Assembly: GCA_023409755.1 (NCBI GenBank)
Contig: JAEYRA010000119.1
Coordinates: 1 to 17,196, forward strand
Length of the DNA: 17,196 nucleotides
DNA from: Bacillota bacterium
GTDB lineage: Bacteria > Bacillota > Clostridia > Christensenellales > UMGS416
Direction of reading: 5' to 3'
Part shown: in pieces, positions 13,864 to 17,196 of the stretch
How positions within the stretch are numbered: the stretch's first letter is position 1
Layout: every line of letters starts with the position of its first letter
Notes under the pieces: generated by a model
What the model was told of the DNA's origin: nothing
Databases searched by the model: none
Seen by the model: only the letters and a program-made list of their open reading frames with translations
Translations under genes and position numbers: made by a program

Positions 13864-15840
13864 CTATATTTCGTAGATACCCAGTTCTTTCAAGTACTCA
13901 TAAATGCCGTCATACCATGCTCGCCTGCGGGTCTGGTCCTTATCGCTACCAGCAGGGACGAAAATTGCCATACCTTGACGGGCGCGTGTGAGTAGCACGC
14001 GATAAGCGTTTTTCAAGTACAGTCGTTTTTCTGAAGCGTTTATGTTATTCCAGTGGTTGCCGGCAAAATTATAGTGCGACCATTCACCGTTTACATAGCG
14101 ATAATCGGCATCCCATGCAACAATAGAATAGTCGAGCTCCAGTCCTTGGATATCAAACTCTGTTACTACATCTTCCAGCATATAGCTCGAGCGGACATCG
14201 TCTTTGCCATTTAGAAACCAGTTAGCAACTGAAATCTCGTTCTTCACAAATATCCCTTCTGGTTTTAGGCGCAATGCACCGCTGCTAGCAAGCAAACCAT
14301 AACGGGTGGTACCCTGACAATGATCGCGGACCCAAGTTTTCGCCTTATTCAGGTCTCGTGTGATCACAATGGGATATTTATCCTTGATACATTGATAAAG
14401 ATTTTTAGCTTCTTCAGTCTCTGCATCCAAAACTGCTTTTACAAATGCAGCCAAATGTGGTGTGCGGAAGGAACGAACAGAGGTCGCCAGATGCAGCTTT
14501 TTTCTTTCGTGAGTACGAAGCCCTGACAACATGTCATACCACCCTCTACCACGACGATATTCGTCATCATTGAGCTGTGGCGTGATATACACATCCCAAT
14601 CCGAGAACGAACGCTGCAAGGAATCAAACCATTCTGGCAGACCAGCCTCACCGGTGTTAATCTCTTGACCACCGCCAACTAAGCAAATAATCACTGCCCA
14701 GTCTTGATGTCTATCCATGGTGCTGATCAGAAATTCTGGCTCACTGCAATGGAAGTTTGGCACACCCTTCTTCGTCATCATAAATTTTCTAATCATATCG
14801 TGGGTCCATGCACGCTGCGCTTCGTCAAAAATAGCCACACGCTCTGGCGGAACGTTATGATTGCCTACGAAGGAATCACGGTACTTATGGATGATTTGGA
14901 TGAAGGCGGATGTGCTTCGCAGCGCATCTGCTTTAGAGACACGATTGTCGAGCCGCTTTTCCTGCTCCACCTTATCGCGAGCAAGAGCCTCCTGCAAGAC
15001 CGTCACCAGCGGGTAATTGCCGGACAAGAACACCGCATGCTCTCCCTGATGGGCATTCGAACGTTGAATGGCAATATCCAGCCCAACGAGTGTTTTGCCG
15101 GCACCAGGGACACCAGTTACAAAGCAAATAGACTTTCTGCCGTTCTCCTTGCTGTATTCGATGATCCGGTTGATCTCGTCGGTTGTTACTGTCAGGTTAT
15201 CTACATCAGCGTCGTTGCGGGTGATGTCGTGAACATTATGGCCACGATATAGCGCTTGCGCTGCCTCCACGATGGTAGGCGTGGGCAGATATTCAGAGCT
15301 TTCCCACGCCAGATAGTCAAAGTCTGGCTCATTGTAGCGCGCCGCTACCTTGTGGATTGCCGCAGCAATATTACCGTCATTGCAGCGTAGTGGCTCAATG
15401 ATACGTCCGCGCTCATAGATTCCACAATTGGCTGTTGCTGCTCGAGTGGAAACCATGATCGGTACCAGCAGTTTATTATGGCTTTCCTTCTGGAAATTGC
15501 GTAAATCTAGCGCATAATCAAAAACCTGATCGTATGTAGACTGACGGTACTCCGTATCGCCGCACTTAAACTCCAGGAGAAAAACGATATTCTGATAGAG
15601 CACCACCGCATCTACGCGCTTTCCCATTCTGGGGATTGTGTACTCGAAGATGATCCTGCCATCAGAAAATGCGCGCAACTGATCCTTGAGAATCTCTATC
15701 TCAGTTTCCCAAGTATTGCTCTGTTGGATTGTTGTTTCTGCAGAAATATCATTGGAATGAATAATACCCAATATTTCGCTGCTCGACTGCTGCAAAAAAT
15801 CAGTAATCGGTGCAGAGTAGTATGTTCTTAAATTTCGCAT
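13864..15840 (-). CDS. DUF2075 family protein with nuclease-like N-terminus and helicase-like ATPase
   Basis: This 658-aa cytoplasmic protein combines two parts. The N-terminal part has a PD-(D/E)xK-like pattern (RVDAVV Asp77, then LLEFKCG with Glu90 and Lys92), suggesting a DNA or RNA nuclease. The second part is a superfamily-1-like P-loop ATPase: Walker A GVPGAGKT (243-250), Walker B VAIFDEAQ (335-342), VGGGQEI (388-394, motif III-like), EFDIQGLELD (561-570, motif V-like) and YRVLLTRARQG (613-623, motif VI). DUF2075 proteins are frequent in defence and mobile islands; function is not established, though DNA-end processing or defence is plausible. ATG 15840 has GGGGAAG five bases upstream. 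It follows the XRE stump by 18 bases, so they formed an operon. The DNA is AT-richer than the core genes, a sign of transfer. Confidence 0.88.
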   Translation of the reverse strand: MRNLRTYYSAPITDFLQQSSSEILGIIHSNDISAETTIQQSNTWETEIEILKDQLRAFSDGRIIFEYTIPRMGKRVDAVVLYQNIVFLLEFKCGDTEYRQSTYDQVFDYALDLRNFQKESHNKLLVPIMVSTRAATANCGIYERGRIIEPLRCNDGNIAAAIHKVAARYNEPDFDYLAWESSEYLPTPTIVEAAQALYRGHNVHDITRNDADVDNLTVTTDEINRIIEYSKENGRKSICFVTGVPGAGKTLVGLDIAIQRSNAHQGEHAVFLSGNYPLVTVLQEALARDKVEQEKRLDNRVSKADALRSTSAFIQIIHKYRDSFVGNHNVPPERVAIFDEAQRAWTHDMIRKFMMTKKGVPNFHCSEPEFLISTMDRHQDWAVIICLVGGGQEINTGEAGLPEWFDSLQRSFSDWDVYITPQLNDDEYRRGRGWYDMLSGLRTHERKKLHLATSVRSFRTPHLAAFVKAVLDAETEEAKNLYQCIKDKYPIVITRDLNKAKTWVRDHCQGTTRYGLLASSGALRLKPEGIFVKNEISVANWFLNGKDDVRSSYMLEDVVTEFDIQGLELDYSIVAWDADYRYVNGEWSHYNFAGNHWNNINASEKRLYLKNAYRVLLTRARQGMAIFVPAGSDKDQTRRRAWYDGIYEYLKELGIYEI

Positions 15841-15858
15841 AAAGCTTCCCCAATCTAT

Positions 15859-15945
15859 TTAATCTTTATCTGGCCAAAATACTAATATATCATTCGGTGT
15901 GCAGTTCATCGCACGGCAGATACTTTCCACCGTGCAAAAACGCGC
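15859..15945 (-). pseudogene. 3' stump of an XRE-family regulator gene
   Basis: Read on the minus strand, the bases encode ARFCTVESICRAMNCTPNDI followed by LVFWPDKD and a stop. This is the C-terminal end of a Cro/C1-type helix-turn-helix protein of about 70 aa, whose usual end is 'ICRALNCTPNDIL...'. The frame stays open to a stop at 16021-16023, but the first 40 residues of a normal protein are missing: the upstream codons show no HTH pattern and no ATG. The stop lies 18 bases before the DUF2075 start, so the intact ancestor was its operon partner and probable regulator. The rest of the gene was lost where the hairpin array at 16004 begins. Confidence 0.65.
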
Positions 15946-16339
15946 CCGCAGACCGTGATCCGGTCCATCGCATTGCTCTCGAGAATCGTCTGCCGTGATG
16001 TCAGACGCCCCGGAAGGGCGTCAACCCTAGCGCCGTAAGTTCGACGCTATGCGTCGTACTAGCCGTACAGCTAGTCGTGCGCTCCGCACACTGCTCGCCT
16101 ATGCATCCCAGATGGCGCGTAAGGCGTGAACGGCGATTTCGTGACAACGGGAACAAGCTATCTAAATCGTGGACGTCGCCGCAGCGGCCAGGCTGCATGG
16201 GGGAGTAGTCAAAACCGCTCGGATGGCGGTACGATAAACGGCACTGAGTGGGCTAGTGGCCCACCAGCCCGCAGGAAACGGGCGAGGTGCCGGAAAGGTG
16301 CCGGAACGGTACGACCAGCCGGACACGAAGTTGCACCCC
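15946..16339. other. Noncoding region with structured segments
   Basis: There is no gene I can support. The left part carries the hairpin array. On the right are dyads GTGGGC/GCCCAC (about 16247-16263) and GCCCG/CGGGC, and the direct repeat GGTGCCGGAA occurring twice in tandem at about 16286-16305. A minus-strand frame at 16001-16198 (65 aa) crosses the hairpins and is not convincing. Confidence 0.45.
16004..16089. repeat. Array of four consecutive short hairpins
   Basis: Four perfect dyads follow each other: GACGCCC/GGGCGTC (16004-16022), CGACGC/GCGTCG (16042-16056), ACTAGC/GCTAGT (16058-16075) and GTGCG/CGCAC (16077-16089). Loops are three to six bases. The sequences differ from one another, so this is not a simple tandem repeat. 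The last three are almost directly adjacent. Possible roles are a structured RNA, a recombination or binding site, or an old mobile-element end. It lies at the breakpoint of the truncated regulator gene. Confidence 0.5.
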
Positions 16340-17196
16340 CTACCCCTTCGCCGCCACCCACAGGCCGCAGAGCGTGCCGTGCAGACTCACCATACGTGGC
16401 GCGGGCAGGACGAGGCCCCAGGCCTGTGCCGCGGCACCCAGGTCGTCGGCGCGGTCGGTGAGGACGACCACCCGCCCGCCGGGCCGCAGCACCCGCAGCG
16501 CCTCCCCCAGGAAGGCGTGGTAGAGCGCGGCGCTGTCCTCCACGGCAATCTGCCGGCCCCAGGGCGGGTTGGTGGCGATGGCATCCACGCTGGCGTCGTT
16601 GAGCGGCAGGGCGCGGGCGTCCCATTGGGCGAGGGTTGCTTGCCCCCCGGTGTTGCGGGCCGCCACGGAAAGGGTGTCGCCGTCGATGTCCCCACCCAGC
16701 ACCGCGCCGTGGGGCAGGGTCAGCCGCTCGGCCAGCAGGGTGCCCGAGCCGCAGAAGGGATCGAGGAACACGTCATTGGGCCCAGGGGCCGTGAGCCGCA
16801 CCATGGCGTGGGCGATGGTGGGCCGGATGGCCGCCGCCGCGAACACCCTCTCCCCCCGGAAGCGGAACGCCGCGTCCGTGAGCTTCAAGGAAAGGAGCGC
16901 CCGATCCCCCTCCACCGCCAGCCGCAGGGCCACGTCGTGGGCTTCGGGCGTGCCGGGGGCGAGCCCCAGCGCCGCGCAGAGGGCATCTCGCACGGCATCG
17001 GCGGCTTCAAAGCGACTGTAACTGTGCCGCCCCGCCCGGCTGGCGCTCACGTGCAGGCGACCGGCCAGCGCGACCCCCGCCGCCCGGCAGACTTCGGCCA
17101 CCGGCAGCGCCGCCAACGCCCGGCCCAGCATGGGCAGGTCGCCGCGGTGCGGCCCGGCGGGTGCCTCGCCCACCACGGCGTAGAGGTTATCCGCAC
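16340..17196 (-). CDS. Class I SAM-dependent RNA/DNA methyltransferase, 5' end outside the window
   Basis: This is the C-terminal 285 codons of a methyltransferase whose start lies beyond the right edge: the frame is open to the last base (ADNLYAVVGEAP...), and the GTG at 17176 is not a convincing start. The SAM site is FLDPFCGSGTLLAE (about 137-150 from that GTG), an acidic GGDID follows, and the catalytic motif is ATNPPWGRQI (201-210), the NPPW form used for N-methylation of bases. The region before DPFCGSGT (HSYSRFEAADAVRDALCAALG, LSLKLTDAAFRFRG, ...IRPTIAHAMVRL) matches Trm14/TrmN/RlmL-type RNA methyltransferases, which carry an N-terminal THUMP domain; that part would be outside. A tRNA or rRNA N2-guanosine target is most likely. 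High G+C, core-like. Confidence 0.87.
   Translation of the reverse strand, partial: ADNLYAVVGEAPAGPHRGDLPMLGRALAALPVAEVCRAAGVALAGRLHVSASRAGRHSYSRFEAADAVRDALCAALGLAPGTPEAHDVALRLAVEGDRALLSLKLTDAAFRFRGERVFAAAAIRPTIAHAMVRLTAPGPNDVFLDPFCGSGTLLAERLTLPHGAVLGGDIDGDTLSVAARNTGGQATLAQWDARALPLNDASVDAIATNPPWGRQIAVEDSAALYHAFLGEALRVLRPGGRVVVLTDRADDLGAAAQAWGLVLPAPRMVSLHGTLCGLWVAAKG

Noticed and set aside
16001..16198. A 65-aa minus-strand frame with several cysteines and histidines
   Set aside because: It crosses the hairpin array, has no convincing ribosome-binding site or recognisable domain, and ends in the first hairpin.
16230..16310. Dyads and tandem GGTGCCGGAA that suggested a structural RNA such as RNase P RNA or tmRNA
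   Set aside because: The conserved core sequences of those RNAs are absent on both strands.

Overview
The window looks like a chromosomal segment of a high-GC member of the Clostridia (Bacillota). The basis is the cell-envelope cluster murB - PHP phosphoesterase - rapZ - mgfK (yvcK), an order known from Clostridia and related Firmicutes. Further support comes from strong Shine-Dalgarno sites, -10 boxes of the extended TGGTATAAT type, and a lipoprotein L,D-transpeptidase with an SHMC active site. No rRNA, tRNA, CRISPR array or transposase gene was found.

Layout. 1-1742: murB and a PHP-domain phosphoesterase, an operon with its own promoter at the window edge. 1743-6233: an accessory block that splits the usual cluster. 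It holds a GNAT acetyltransferase, a small membrane-anchored protein, a decayed fragment of a PHP gene, an AT-richer gene of unknown function on the minus strand, a 56-aa ORF followed by a DmpI-type tautomerase, and an AT-rich minus-strand module of an XRE/ImmA-IrrE metalloprotease plus a DUF4411 PIN-like toxin whose genes overlap by ATGA. 6234-6791: a long leader with a promoter and copy A of a dispersed element. 6792-9261: rapZ, mgfK and a 104-aa gene, tightly coupled; whiA, often next in this cluster, is absent here. 9262-9583: intergenic, with copy B of the element. 9584-11032: L,D-transpeptidase lipoprotein (minus). 11494-12342: metallo-beta-lactamase-fold hydrolase with promoter and terminator. 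12343-13069: hairpin-rich noncoding DNA. 13070-13552: a small cysteine-motif protein. 13864-15840: an AT-richer DUF2075 nuclease/helicase-like protein preceded by the 3' stump of an XRE regulator. 15841-16339: noncoding DNA with four consecutive hairpins. 16340-17196: a class I RNA/DNA methyltransferase that runs off the right edge.

How the genes fit together. MurB makes UDP-MurNAc for peptidoglycan. RapZ and MgfK are known to link amino-sugar or central carbon supply to the envelope, and the L,D-transpeptidase crosslinks or modifies the wall. The accessory genes have a defence or genome-maintenance flavour (toxin-antitoxin pair, DUF2075 protein, regulator stump) and look inserted at more than one point.

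The most interesting observation is a roughly 137-nt element present twice in the same orientation, bracketing rapZ-mgfK. The copies share an identical 24-nt 5' end that forms a hairpin. They also share a 3' hairpin whose 9-nt loop is identical while its stem pairs have changed in a compensatory way, which is a sign of selection on structure.
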